Shown one piece after another: positions 34,720 to 48,359 of a stretch of 64,000 nucleotides of DNA. The notes under the pieces are model-generated. The model was not told where the DNA came from. It did no database searches and worked only from the letters and a program-made list of their open reading frames with translations. The first letter of the stretch is position 1, and each line of letters starts with the position of its first letter. The translations under genes and the position numbers were made by a program. Origin of the DNA: Cornus controversa (taxonomy: Eukaryota; Streptophyta; Magnoliopsida; Cornales; Cornaceae); the NCBI GenBank assembly GCA_026545225.1, contig CM048845.1:83541033-83605032 (forward strand), read 5' to 3'.

Positions 34720-37700
34720 CTAGCTATCAATGGTGGGGTTGAATATCATTTCCTGCACCAGAAATGAAGCACAATGTTTGCATGACATACATGGTAACCC
34801 GTGATCTGATTAAAATTAAATCAATATTACAAACACAGCAAAAGTAAAACTAAATTCAAGGCAAACCTTATCGCATACAGGACAGGTGTCGCTTCTTTCC
34901 ATCCATTCAAGAATGCAAGAAAGGTGAAAATGATGCTCACATTTCGTAATAATTTTGGGATTATCAGCGTCATACTCTGCAGGAAGGAGCAGAAAGTCAT
35001 GCATTCAAACTTTTCTAGTCCAAATAAAACAAAGTATGTTAGTGCAGCTTAAATTCCACAAATTCATGATAAAAAAAAAAATATCCGAAAATTCATCAGC
35101 GTCATACTCTGCAGGAAGGAGCAGAAAGTCATACATTCAAACTTTTCTAGTCCAAATAAAACAAAGTATGTTAGTGCAGCTTAAATTCCACAAATTCATG
35201 ATAAAAAAAAAATATCCAAAAATTCAGAAAGATCGCTCAACACACAAGAATTGACGAGCAGCAAGAAATAGTAGTGACTAATACTGAAATGCCATTACCT
35301 TCAAGACAGGTGGGACAAACATCCTCCTCCTCCTCCAGTGCTGAGACAAGAGGCTCACCTGATTTTTTGAATTCACCAGACTTCTCTTTTTGTGAGGTCA
35401 GTTCAATATCACTTTGCACTTTGCAGTCAGATTCCTTGAGGTCTTTAGCTTCAAGAGTGTTTCCGGCATCTGTTCGATCAACTGGCTCAGTATTTGTTTG
35501 CTGCACTGCTGCGTCATTCTTGTTGCCCCAACATTCTCGATTTCCTGGTGGAGTATGAGGACGTTCTAGATTTGCCTCACATGGCACAGGTGCTGTAAGT
35601 GGTCTACAAGTGTCAGGGATTGAAGTTCCTAGGTTCGTATCAACTGATAGCCCAGTAGGGAGTACATAGGCTGTGCCATGGTGAGATGATAAAAACTCAT
35701 GCTGCTCTAACACTCCTGGATACTGCAAAATGAAGTGGAAATTCCAATAAACTCGTAAAATGACTTCAATAGCAAGAAATTAAACATTCTTGTGCCTAAA
35801 CCATGATAAGCATGTAATTAAATCTACGTCTCAATCAATAACACTGAGAGTGAGAGAGCTTTTAGATGAAAATGTCAACATTTGAGGTCCTAGCATTTGC
35901 TAATTGTTTCACCATATAAATGTGGGCTGCTTGGAACATTTAGAATGTACAAGACACGTTTATGACTATGTTCACCGGGTCAATGAAAAGCAAAAATAGT
36001 TTCAAGCGAGTTCTTGAAGCAGGCATCTAAGCAGCAATTTGCATATTATCTGAATAGTGATCCACAGCAGGTGCATCCACAGAACAGAACTTTGAAAGAG
36101 AACATATTTAAATTCTTTTTCTTCCATATGTTATGAATAATGATCATTCATCCACAAGCCTGTCTGTTCAGTAAGCAATCAAAGGCCAAATTTATCTTCA
36201 ATCTGGAACTATTAAATCAATTAATAAAGACGTTAACTAGTACTTTCAACATTCCCCAATAAGCATTAGCAAAGGCTTTAACCAAGTTCCAGTAGTAGTT
36301 GGGACTGAAAATACAACCATCGTCACCTTTTTCCACCCATATTCCACGTTCAATAGTTGACTTGTCAAAAAGTCAACAATATGATAATGGACTATACTTG
36401 GCTAACCAGGTGAAACTTCCTTGAAACTGTGTTAAATTCATATGGTGTCACTTACTTAAATAAAGATGTGCACCTCATGCCACATATTTCCATGAATAGT
36501 GGGACACAGAAAACTGAAAGAAGGCACAACAGGTTTAAAGACATTTACTTCAGCCCCTTCAATAAAGGGAGAAATTCTTTTATGGTCATTGACGATGCCC
36601 AGTTTTTCCCACTTCCAACCTGATCCCCATCCTAAACACCACTATCTTCTTAGAACCTGGACTTAGAGATGACCACAACTTTTCCCAGGCATGAACATCG
36701 AGTTCATGATAATGTCTATTTGCTGTTCTTCAATTGATTAATACTTCTATTTTGTTTTTCAAGTCAGATATCTCTGAGAAGCCTGAAATCCATCCCCTGG
36801 ATTCAATAATAAACACCCATTTGACAACTGGTCCACAGAATCCAGAGCCTATTTGCTTACAATTTCTCGGCAATGAGACATGCTTCATTCAAACTCCATA
36901 TATGATGCAACTGACACTCATCTTGACATAGGAATCACACTGTATTAAGTCCATGCACACTCCTCTGGTCTGAGTCTTCTAAATTTTTTGAAAAGATCTC
37001 ACTTGTAGTCATGTGAAAAAATAATAATAATAATAATTGGACACATTTTTACATCATTTCTGAAACAATAATTTTAATTTTGATTATGAGACTCTAAATA
37101 TTGTGTTTATAATAATAAAATTCAACCGGAGCCCTAAAAGTCACAGAATGGACCACCTATGCTCAAAGGGGATTCACCCATTACAGAAAAAAAAAGAAGT
37201 AAAATCCAATAAAAAAAACAGGGTTAGAATATACGTGAAACTCAGTCTGTGAAACTATTTCCATGGTAACCACACTCTTACACTAGATATCATTCGATAT
37301 AAGAGCTTAATCTTCTAGGATTCTCATGAAGTACAACAGTAAAAGGGTTTTCATGGGATCCATGATCATGCTCAAAAGTTTGCAGCTACCTCATGTTTCC
37401 ATCCAAGAGATTACTTTTTTGATCCAATATCACAAACATGTCTTGCTGCCATTCTTCAGTGACATTTCAATCAACCACTAGACCTCATTCCAACTTCATA
37501 TGCACATATTTGATATAAAAACCACAAAACTGCGACTTTATGCTAATAAAAAAATGAAACATACAACTGATGAAGGAAAAAATAACAGAGAGCACATGCA
37601 CCAAGCTTTTAGAATTAAGAGCAGACTCATTTGCTTAGAACTCAACCCTCTTAACCTTAAGGACAGCAACGATCCTTCAGATCTCCATAAAACCAACACA

Positions 37701-38166
37701 TAATTAAATTAATGGCAAGAGGCTTATAAAACCAGCACATAATCTTCGTACCAAAAACCTAATTAAATTAAATCCTAACATGAACATCCTAGTCCTAAAA
37801 TCGCTGATTTAAAAAGCAAAATATGACTAGCCAGAATCACCTTTGATGCCGCAAATGAATGATATGTGACTTCTAAAATCTAAGAAGTTACAGATTTTCC
37901 CTTGTTTCTTCCTGTCATTTTATGAAGTAATGCTAATATGGAGGAAATTGTAAATAGCATAGTGATAATGGTCCATTAAGCAAATTTACAACTTTGCAGC
38001 AGAAATCACTTTCACGATATGAGACAAACTTCTGCTCAAGCTTGAAAATTAAAGGATCATTGAAAACAATCAGATGTGAGAGAGAGATACTACTAACATG
38101 ATGAAATGGATGTGAACTGTTCAGTTCCACTTCGCTAGAAGAACAACAGCAGCAGCAGCTTCCCAT
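34720..38166 (-). CDS. RHB1A: RING-H2 E3 ubiquitin ligase, RHB1A-like
   Basis: Coding exons: 38166-38098, 35722-35299, 34976-34867 and 34752-34720. All introns are GT-AG and the phases join exactly, for 211 residues. The N-terminus MGSCCCCC offers a possible myristoylation glycine and a cysteine cluster for palmitoylation, suggesting membrane attachment. After a low-complexity middle comes an acidic stretch (EEEED) and a complete RING-H2 finger. Its zinc ligands are C159, C162, C177, H179, H182, C185, C196 and C199, with the C-x2-C-x14-C-x1-H-x2-H-x2-C-x10-C-x2-C spacing of C3H2C3 fingers. The C-terminus is CDKEMIFNPTIDS. This matches plant RHB1A-type ligases, which are expected to pass ubiquitin from an E2 to unknown targets. 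The RING is split between exons 2 and 3, and the acceptor of exon 3 lies in a tandem duplication. Confidence 0.87.
34966..35210. repeat. 132-bp tandem duplication across the RHB1A exon 3 acceptor
   Basis: The block from catcagcgtcatactctgca (about 34966) recurs 132 bp upstream in the transcript (from about 35097). It includes the splice acceptor and the first ~15 bases of exon 3. The copies are nearly identical, so a second acceptor sits at 35110-35109. Confidence 0.92.
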
Positions 38167-39477
38167 TCCAATTCAGTATCTCTGCTATCCACCTAAAGCT
38201 ATCGGCACTTGGTTCATGATCTCCTTTTCTTTGGCATAAGAAAAGAACACTCTCTTAGATAAAACATAGAAATATCATACTCAAAGTTCAAATATAATTG
38301 ATGACTTCAATAAGCATGGCACTGGGGTAGACACTGAGGAAACTGCTGATGAATAGCAAGCAAAATAGTGAGACATACATGAACACAGAATAAATGACCC
38401 AAACAAGCAAGAACCACAAAAAAGATGTTGATAACTAGAACACAGCAAGAACCAGGTGGTAGTAATGTTATATAATCCATGAACTGAACAATATAATTCT
38501 TGGCAGTAAATTGACATACAAAAAAGAAATAAAAAAACAATATCTTGTTATTTCATGATTAAAATCATGATAGTTTGAAGAAAAATGGGATTCTACAAAA
38601 AAACAAAAGTACATATGAAACAAGGCCAGCTGAAATAGCTATTGAAACAAGTTTTCATTTTTATTTTTTCTTCTTCTTTTGGGTTGTAAGGATGAAGAGA
38701 GGGGACATCTAACACAGCTTTACCGAGAAACACTGCTCAAGAGAACATATATATTTGTGTGTATACATCGTTTTTGGAGTCATGGCGATGAAATTCCATA
38801 AGGAGCCGCATCATAGATGTGGCATGACATTTCTAGCTAAAGTATACGTGACATTTTTCCTATCATTATTGCATGTATGTGTCTGATGCTCATACACATA
38901 AAAAATAAATCACTTGTAGTGACAAACTCCATAACTATTTTTATTTTACTCTATAATATCCTATAAATGCTTAATATAGTTTATCAGCCCACATTTAATT
39001 ATAAGTTCGAAATCCAACCCTATGAAGTTTTTGGGGTAGCTTCTTGATACCTTTGGTAAAAAGAGGAATTTAAAAGAAAAAAAGATGTTTGGTGAATGCA
39101 TCAACTGTTACAAATGAAAAGGGATCCTCCTCCTTAGTGGAGGGTTAGGATGCATTACAATTAAACAAAAATATCCTAGATATTCAAAATCTCAATGTTC
39201 AAACTCTCTCAACCCTCCAAAATTATTTATATTCTAGATATTTACAAACTCCAAAATCTCAATGTTCTAGAATTCTCCAACTCTCTCAACACTCCAGAAT
39301 TATTTTAAAACCTAACTCTTCACATATGTCATGCACACACCATACAGAGTCCTCTTCAGACATGTTGCTTGTGTGGCACAACCTCCTATCAAATTGACAT
39401 GGCTTTGCAAATCAGTATTCAAAGATTTCTCACTTATTTGGTAGAAGTCGATATGAATGCAAGTTTCAAAAGCTTCA

Positions 39478-39930
39478 ACTAACTAAACGGATTTTAAAGA
39501 ATTTAGCTTCCCATTAAATTCCTTTAACATACCCTCACCAAACACTCATATTTTCTTTAAAAGGATTTATAAGACTTTAGATTCCTTCCAAATCCTTCCA
39601 AAAGCTCGTGAAATGCCAAAAGCTCCCCAAACATTACCTTAATATGTGGCATTTCACGGGCTACCACTAAACAGACTTTTAGGGCTAGTTTGGTACGCAA
39701 GGAATGGAGGTGGAATGGAATGGCCATTCCATCTCTGATTCCCTTTCTCTTGTTTGTTGTGCTACATTAGAAATGGAATGGCCATTCCTAGTCATTCCCT
39801 TGGAATGATCATTCCAACAAAACCATTCCTCTTTTATAGCTATGGAATGGCCATTCCATTCCCACGTCTTATTAAAATCACCCTCTCTCTCTCTTAATTA
39901 ATTTATCTCCCTCTTTTACAACTCACTCCA

Positions 39931-39976
<46 letters not shown>

Positions 39977-40610
39977 GGTAATTAGCGTTAATTTCTCTAT
40001 CTATATATATAATATGTATGTTATATACTTGCCACAGGCCTATATATATATATATACATGTCACATGCCCATATATATAACTTGCTATATTTTAAGTTGT
40101 GAAAGAAAAGGAAGGTTCTTATTTTATCACTTTTAGTTTTTAATAAAGTATTAATTTTTTTTGTATAAAAGATTATATTAATCTCTTGACTAGAATAAAA
40201 AGACGGATTATATCTTGATTTAGAAAGTTTTAATTGAATGGGTAATTATTTTTTTTTTTATGTGATGATTAAATTAAAGTTGGCCAAATGTCCCATTTTT
40301 AAAACTGATTGTGTTTTATGGAAAAGTATAACATGTTGGAAGATATTACCAATTCATTCCTACATCATTCTCTATCCGCAGCCAAACATTAGAATGAGAA
40401 TAGTCATTCCATTATATTCTCATTCTCATTCCATTCCTAGCTTCATTCCATTCCCATTCCATTTCATACCTGCGTACCAAACTAGCCCTTAGAGAATTTA
40501 GCTTTCCATAAAAAGTCCTTTAACATACCCTCACCAAACACTCATATCTTTTTAAAAAGGATTTATAGGACTTTAAATTCCTTCTAAAGCCTTCCAAAAC
40601 TCCCAAAACA
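39478..40610. repeat. direct duplication flanking the Tourist-like MITE
   Basis: About 115 bp at 39490-39605 (aatttagcttccc…cattc-type words, caaacactcatat, ggatttata) recur at 40493-40609 on the other side of the MITE. The MITE therefore lies between two copies of an older tandem repeat. The left copy belongs to a further degenerate MITE-like sequence beginning near 39030. Confidence 0.7.
39682..40488. mobile_element. Tourist-like MITE (807 bp) in the RHB1A 5'UTR intron
   Basis: Near-perfect terminal inverted repeats of about 45 bp start GGGCTAGTTTGGTACGCA. They are flanked by a 3-bp TTA duplication (39679-39681 and 40489-40491), as in PIF/Harbinger MITEs. Both ends contain many ggaatgg/ccattcc words and the palindrome GGAATGGCCATTCC. 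An (AT)n array lies at 39933-39973. No transposase. Confidence 0.88.
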
Positions 40611-41575
40611 CTAGCTTATTTGACCGGCCAATATGTCAAAGTATATTATCTTATTGTCTATGGATATTTCTAATCATTCAGTCACCAAGCCAAGTTAATC
40701 TAGCTGGTTGCCTAGTCAATTCAATGCATAAGTTCATATTCAGATGCAGTTGTAGTAAATTTTGGTGGAAAATTCTATCCATAAAATAGAAAATTTGGTT
40801 AGAATTCAGGTGACCATTTATGACACCCATTCAATAATCAATAGAATCAGCCTTACTGTTTAATAATAATAGGAGAACATACTCAACACACTGTTTATTG
40901 AACTTTCTAAACCACACCTCAAGCTGTATGTTACTATCCTCACCCAAATATTAATATATACATATAGAACAACACGTCAATAAGGCATTAGAAAATCTAC
41001 CTTGTCTCAACGAACAATTTCAGACCAAACCTACTCCAAATAAAAGAGTATGTAATAACATTCATAAACTAGAGAAATACCCCATCCCCTAAAGCACAGT
41101 AGCCAATCAACTAAAACAACGAACCTAAATATATCACCAATAGTATCCAAACCAATCAACAATATCAGTTCACAACTCTCAAGTCTTTAATCATACAACA
41201 GTCAAAAAAACCAAAACGTAAACCTTTTTAGACCACAAAAGGCAATATTGGCAATAATTTTGTCAAAAATTCATTAACCAAAACCTAATCCGACCAGTCC
41301 AATAATGAAACCATATAAACATCACCATGAATCGATTCAAAACAATATCCAAGTATGTCTATATATATATATATATATAACAGAATCCATAACTGTATAT
41401 AACTATATATTGTTGGAGAATTTTTATAATTTTAGCTATAGAATCAACAATACTAGCGAGAGATAAAGAAACCAACTCTGAAACATCATAAACATGATTG
41501 CTAAAGAATGAATCAAACAATCAAAATCCATATATGAAGGTATAGCTATATAAACGTAGACATACATATATATAC

Positions 41576-41740
41576 CTTTAGATTGATTAGAGAGTTTCGA
41601 GCTGAACTTGTCCACATATATATGATATCTCTTCAGTCTTTTGCTTCTAATTAGAAGAGAGAAGCCAAAAGGCTCACTTTCTTTCGGTGTGAGTGTTTTG
41701 GTTTTGTCACTTCCGTGTTAGAAAGACTTTCATTGAAATT
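41576..41740 (-). other. probable 5'UTR first exon of RHB1A
   Basis: On the minus strand the sequence ends …aatcaatctaaag followed by a good donor gtatatata at 41575. A candidate acceptor precedes the ATG near 38185-38200. This predicts a 5'UTR intron of about 3.4 kb. It is inferred from splice-like signals only. Confidence 0.45.
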
Positions 41741-43002
41741 GAGAAAACGAGTGTGTCATATTCAAAAATAATCTGGAAAGTTTTATTCTGATTTGACGAC
41801 GCGCTGGTGTAAAGAAAATCTTGAACTCGCTGATTCTGATGGACAAGTGGAATTGGAATATTCTATGGAAGCAACAAGTTGGTGGCTAATTCAGCTAACT
41901 TACCACGTGGCTAGCAGTTAAGGCATCCAGGGCCAACTTCTAAGATGAGACAGAAAAGTGGGCTAAAGCAAGAATTCAGCTCATATGACCCAAAATTTAG
42001 GTGGGCTTGGGCTGTATATCATTTTTTTGGCACGCTTTTTAGAGTAGAGCTTAGTAATAATGGCTGACTCTGAAGTATGAGGCAGTTTAACCTCTGTGGC
42101 TTTGTAAGAAAACTAGCCAGATAGGTTGGGCACTTACCCATCTCACGAGGACAGCCCAAACCTTGGCTCAAGCCTGCTATCTACGTAAGGTGTACACGCG
42201 GCACACCCTACTGCTATTGCACTCTCCATGCGCTTTAGTTTCCCACACGCGACAAAAAATTTGTTATTTTTGCGCTACAATGAAAATTGAACCATGTGTG
42301 AGCAACAAAAAATTTGTTACTTTTGTGCTCCCACTTAGACTTGCAATGAAAATTGAACCACGAATGAGTGATATGAATGAGTGATATGAATCGTTCACCT
42401 GTTAAACATCTGAATACCTGTTAAAGATCTGAATACGTTAAGAACTTTGACACACCAAAGCAATGCAAAAAATTCCTGAACCGAAGGCTTTAAAATAAAA
42501 CCCTATTTTTGGCTTAACCAAACTATAAGACTAGAACACAACCTAGTCAGAGAGCCTGTGTGATACTATATGTACATATACTTATCTAACATATAATATG
42601 ATTATAACAATTTATTAAATATTATTTTTGGTCCATTTGCTTACAAATAATACAAATGTTATTGATACTGTATGTGCATAAATATACTCTATTAAGTAAA
42701 ATGGCTGGCTTAAAAGAAGAAAAAAAAAAGGATTATTTAACTTGGAATTCTATAGCATGATGCACACGTGACGACTATTCAATGTCAAAACAATGGACTA
42801 TGCGAGCAATCTAGTATGAGACCACACAACCAATACTATTCAGAACCGAAGACATTGGCATCTCATAAGAGTATAGGTTTCAAGTTAAATAAAGGTACAA
42901 ACAGCAATGCCAAGAAGGTAACAAGGATCCCACACTTTGAAAGGAAAAACCAGTTAAACTTGATGAACAGGTACATAGGAGGGATACAGACTCGTAATTG
43001 AA
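41741..43002. other. RHB1A upstream region and SR45a 3' flank
   Basis: Probable promoter of RHB1A (about 41740-42150). A partly duplicated stretch lies at 42245-42385, where the words aaaaaatttgtta and caatgaaaattgaacca each occur twice. The SR45a 3'UTR follows near 42700-43002. No other gene is supported. Confidence 0.5.
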
Positions 43003-46000
43003 TTAATATCCTCTTCGGTAGCCACTACCATTCGCTGATAACGAACGGTCCCTGCGCCTCTTATGCGAATCAGAATAGCCCTCTGTCCTCCTTCCATATG
43101 GGGAGCGTGATCTTCCTCGTCGATCCCTTGAATAAGGATCTCTTTCAGACCGTCGATGAGGTGAGTGGCTACGAGACCGTCTCCTAACATTTCCTGCAGA
43201 AACACAGACAGAAAAGAAAGTCCCCAAAAATTATGCCATCTACACAGAACTAAACCTCGTACTTTTCCACAATCCAAAAAATGCATCGGCAAAAACATTT
43301 GGAAGAACATCCACACCATAGCAGTTTGGAACGAAATGGAAGAAAAGGTTATGGGGATATGGGATGGTCAAGCAGCTGATGGCGAGCAAACTAGGAAATA
43401 TTTCTCAGAATCTTACAAATTCATCTCAAAAGTCGGAGAAGTAATGATCCAATCGAGTGAATCAAAGGACTTTAAACAAACAAATGTTGACAAATGTTTT
43501 CATATTAATTACCAATTCAGAAGATATATAAATTAAATCAGAGGAGTTCAAACTCAGTGATGTTGATAAATGTTTCTCATTCTGTTGCTTATTAGTAAAC
43601 ATCGATACACTACTGGCTTTTCTTGATCGGATCTTGTCTATGACATGTTAGACCATTGTAATTTACAGGTCACAGGTCTGGAGCAAATCATAGCCCAAAC
43701 AAAGATTAACGGACAATACCACATTTCCAAACATTTCAAACTGGAGTTTGGGTACACATAGACTATTCAAATAATTCAACCATGATGCCAATTAAACAGA
43801 TCAAAGTTCAGTTTATGAAACACATACACCATACAAATGCATTAATATTGCATGTACCTCGTTTATCTCTCAAACCATGATACCTTCCAGGAGTAGGTGT
43901 CCTCCCACGCTTTCTCTTTGCCTGCAAACGCAGACAAAATGCAAGATAACATCATGGGAAATAAATAAGACAGCTAAATACTCACAGGAATGATGATGCC
44001 TCCCACATACTGCTCTTTAGAAAATTACAACAATATCAAATTTCCAGAAATTGAAAGGAAATCACCCCCTCCCCAGGATGATGGTGATGATAAATCAAAC
44101 AAAGGTACTTCATGAATTATTTTCATCTTTTTAAAGTTATCCCAAAAGAACTGAAAATGAGCATGTTTATGGACTTTAGGGTTTCCTAAATATAAACTGA
44201 AAAAGTAAAACCATATTACATTTTTGTTACCAATGAAGACATAGAGCAACCATGTCAAATCACCCCACACCCCCAAAAAAAGAAGGAAAAAAAAAATCTT
44301 GATTTTTTTTAATGTTACGAGTAAGACACCCCACCAATTGAATGTTCAGAGTACGGAAGAAGACCAGAAAAAGACTGAAGCGACGAGACTCTTTAAATCA
44401 ATATGCCTCCAGGGCTTCTCAAAATATAAAAGAAAATAAATGATATAACCATGTCATACTGTTACTAACAAAGAAAGGTATTAAGGGCGTACAACCCCCT
44501 GCAAATTAGTCGAATTTGAATCGGTGAGTTTGAAATGTCGATGCAGAGCCCAAGTCGTGAAGGGGTAGGTTCAACTGTTTAGACTTTAGACCTTAGTGTA
44601 TTCGGTGGAGCTACACAGTGTCACAGACCAGACCTGCTGCTCAAATTTATCAGGCAACATTTCTGAAGATAAGCAGAATCAAACTAATAAAAAATTGACT
44701 GTGAATAATTAGTCTGACTATGCAGTATATTATTCCCAACCATTTAAAAGAAAATAATTACCTTTTCCACGGAAATTAATCGACCTTCCAGCACAGAACG
44801 ATGTAGATACTTAATACAGCGTTCTGCATCCTCATTTGTTTCCATAGTGACAAAACCAAATCCACGGGATTCTTTAGTGTGAGGATCTGTAACTAGATGG
44901 CACTCAACAACCTGAAAACAAAATTGACATCTGCAATCAATCTATGAAAAAGTACTAAAGATGATTACTTTCTCATGAATTTGGTTAAACAGAAGAGTAA
45001 ACCAGATTTTAAACTTTAAAGTGACTAAAAGTTCATCCAAGTTCAATGCTATCAGATAAAGAAGATCACAATTCTTAACAAAAGATACAAGCACAATCTG
45101 ATATAAGGGATACAACTACAGATCGATGATTAGTTGTACCTATTGTCATCCACATGCAATGTTACATCATGCCAATAAGCACTTCATTTGATTTTCATAC
45201 TCAACATAAAATCTATAGTAAATAAAATATGCACACACTCAATACCCCTCCAACAAGAAGAGTGATGAGGAAGAAATAGAGCTTTTTACTTCCAGTTACC
45301 CATCTTAATAAGATGAATACTGAGGAACATGTTGAAACCTCACACTTCCAAATTGATTTTCATTCATCATACAATCAGAAGTATTACTTTGCTAATCTCT
45401 GTTGCCATGACAATCTCACCCTTTTAGTGAGCACATGTACGATCCAATTAAAGTAACGGGAGTTTGCTTTTGAACAGCTAACTGAATCCCCTGTTAACTT
45501 CTTGTTGATGATCACTCTCAATAGTTACAAGTCTACAGAACATAAAAATGCTGGATGTCCGTTACGTGTTCGTGTTGGATGAACCAAATCCTCATTGAAT
45601 TTTATTTTTCCATTAGAGGGGGCTCGTACATGTTCTACAGCGCCCCCTGTGAATACACTCCACCAGTATGAGAAGTTCTTAATGTTAATTGAGAAGTGAG
45701 TACCTGGTTCTCTAATAGATTAACCTGCAATGATACCTACAACTTCCCCCAATTTGACCAGGTTGCCATGAGTAGGGCTCTGGCCATAAAATAGAATAAA
45801 AATCGGACCAAGTAGAACCATCTCTATCAAGATAACAGACTTATTCTCTGTACTATCAATAGGATCAATTATAACAAGTCACATACTCATATTCCGGAAA
45901 TACAAAAACAAAGAAACTACGCAGTCGAACTACCAAAATAAAATGCACTACAAATCTGAGCTCTAAATTATTAATTTTGTATTGAAAAGCTAGGACTTTG

Positions 46001-47177
46001 AAGTTCTTGTGGATCTAATTCATTGAAATTATATCCAATAAAATGGAAGAATTATAAATCTCCAAAATAATAGATAGAAATATCACAAATAGAGCCATTG
46101 CAACACCCATCAAAGGAGTCATTCCCCATCCAGGAGCTACCTTTTACCATATTCCGAATTCAATGGTTTCAATAAACTCCCCATAGTAGTTCGTCTTGGA
46201 CCAGATCTAAAACTACCTTCAACAGTTTGTGTAGCCATAACTTCCAAATTGATTTTCACTCACCCTTTTAGGGAGCGCATGCATGATCCAATTAGTGTAA
46301 CAGGAGTTTGCTTCTGAACAGCTAACTGAATCCCCTGTTAATTTTTTGTTGAGGATTACTCTATTATAACAGTTATCATAACATATACCAAATACATTGT
46401 TTCAACATCCTTTTTTCTCATTTCCTATTTTTACTTTTTTTTATTTATAAGATCTTGTTTCCTTAACGGTTTGGGATACATGTAGTAGTGTAATCACACA
46501 ACAAAAGCAAAATCTATATATCAAAAATACTATAATCAAGCTCAACTATGATCATTCACAATCAGCATTACAAGCACATGGCAACAATTATTTCTTAACG
46601 TTAGTTAAAGAGAAAATTATGTATGCTATATGGGAATTATAAAACAAATTGAAAAGATTCATACCTTTCCTTCATTGTTAAAGTACTTCTCAAGATCACT
46701 GGTAGAAACCCTAGTAGATAAGCCCGTTACATACAGGTTATTCCCAGGGTTAACTACATCAACAGAATCTTGACTCCTGGAGCAATACAAAGTTACAAAC
46801 TGTGTCATATGAAAGAAAATTTCTTGCAAAGAACAAACTTACCTTATTACATATATGTGTATGTAACTAGAAATTACTCAAGCAAGGTTTAAACAAATGG
46901 AATGACTAGTAAACTGCAACTTCCACTATCATTGTTACCATACCTGGAACGACTCCTCCTAGACCTAGACCTTGACAATGATCTCGAGCGATGGCCCCTA
47001 CCAGGTGACTTGGAGTTGTACGGTGAATCAGACCTGTAAGCATGATAACAAGGAAGATATCCATAAGATATTCACAACTGAGTTAAATTTTAAAAAAACA
47101 ATGTACAAGCCTACTCGGCTTATATAGCATGGTTCTAAATTTAAATGACCTCACCTTCCTTCTCTTGAGTATGACAT
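43003..47177 (-). CDS. SR45A: Transformer-2/SR45a-like serine/arginine-rich splicing factor
   Basis: Coding exons: 47177-47155, 47033-46944, 46776-46665, 44911-44762, 43921-43858 and 43193-43003. All junctions are GT-AG with matching phases, giving 209 residues. It starts MSYSRE, then has an N-terminal RS stretch (about 22-40) and one RRM at about 50-127. RNP2 is LYVTGL at 52-57 and RNP1 is RGFGFVTM at 91-98. A linker [12 protein letters not shown] follows, then a C-terminal RS-type tail ([12 protein letters not shown] and repeats). This RS-RRM-RS plan is that of Transformer-2 proteins, plant SR45a in particular, which bind exonic enhancers and recruit spliceosome parts in the nucleus. The C-terminal RS tail is short compared with Arabidopsis SR45a. 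Long introns on both sides of the RRM exons would allow alternative splicing, which is known in this family. Confidence 0.87.
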
Positions 47178-48091
47178 CTACCTAAACACAAGAAACAATA
47201 AATTAAATGCACAAACAATAACGAATAAACCCAACAAATACCATAGCAGATATATATGTGTTTACAAATATATATAATTATATATAGAGAGAGAGAGAGT
47301 TTATGAACCGTTCTAATACAGACCCATCTCAAATGGTGTGGCATTGGCAAGGGGAATGAAAATTATGTAATTCTGATTTTGAAACGATATGAGAAACTGA
47401 TGCGCCACTCCAATTGAGATGGGAATTCCTAATATCATTGCCGATAAAACCTACTCCAAAACTAATAAGCTCGATTTGCATACAGAAAAGCACATTTCCA
47501 AGAAATAAGAATAATTCAATCCAATTTAGCGTAATTTTCATGATACTGAAATGGAACAAATACAATTTAGAGGGGAGGGAAAACACAAACAAGAAACAGA
47601 AATAGACAAAAACAATCAAATATATCTCGAAAAGTACCTTGGAAATCATATATGATCGAACAATCAAACATATCTGGACAAGCACCTTGAAAATCATGTA
47701 TCAGTCCATTCAGGGAAAAGAAGTGAGAAGAATAAATTAGGATCTACTTGTTCGATGCATATATTTTTTCCAAGAAAAAAAAAATACTTCGAAATATTTT
47801 TTATACCAAAGCTACGTCTCCAACAAACGAACCCAAAACAAAACTGATTTAAGCTCGATAATAAACAATATTTGAAGCTAGAAAATGCATGAAAAAATAA
47901 ATAATAAATCAAGTAATAATGACTTGTAATATTTAAAAAAGACATGTTTTTATTCAACAAAGTTCAGATTATATCGTCACATAGATCTATTCAAACAAAT
48001 TCGAAAAAAAAATTGAAAATTTTATGGGAGATGTCTGAAGTATCTATGTGCATATGCATATTAAGAATAAGCAGCAGAACGAAGCTTACGA

Positions 48092-48210
48092 TGCTGTGCC
48101 TTTGATTGAATGATTAGAATGAGAGTATTCAGAAGCCCTAGCGAAGGATTTCAAAATTAATGGAGAGCACAAGAGTGAGTATTGTGTAGACTACAGAGTC
48201 GAATGAAATG
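48092..48210 (-). other. probable 5'UTR exon of SR45a
   Basis: The minus-strand sequence ends in cacagcatc with donor GTAAGC at 48091. A good acceptor (tttcttgtgtttag) sits just before the ATG exon, at 47183-47182. This predicts a 5'UTR intron of about 0.9 kb. The upstream edge is a guess. Confidence 0.5.
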
Positions 48211-48359
48211 GTGAGTGCTCTTGGACCCACTACTTATTCTTTTTCATCCCTACTCATTTTAACACCGTATACGGGTGGCAAATCAGACGGCTTCGGAGAC
48301 TTACATGTTTGTTAGAAAGCACGAACATTTGTACGAGAGTTATGTATGCATATTAGATA

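Noticed and set aside
34955-35254. 99-codon plus-strand ORF with an internal repeat
   Set aside because: It is the antisense reading of the 132-bp intronic duplication, not a repeat-containing protein.
42954-43319. 121-codon minus-strand ORF beginning upstream of 43193
   Set aside because: It is an alternative frame over the last SR45a exon and its intron. The spliced frame gives a proper RS tail instead.
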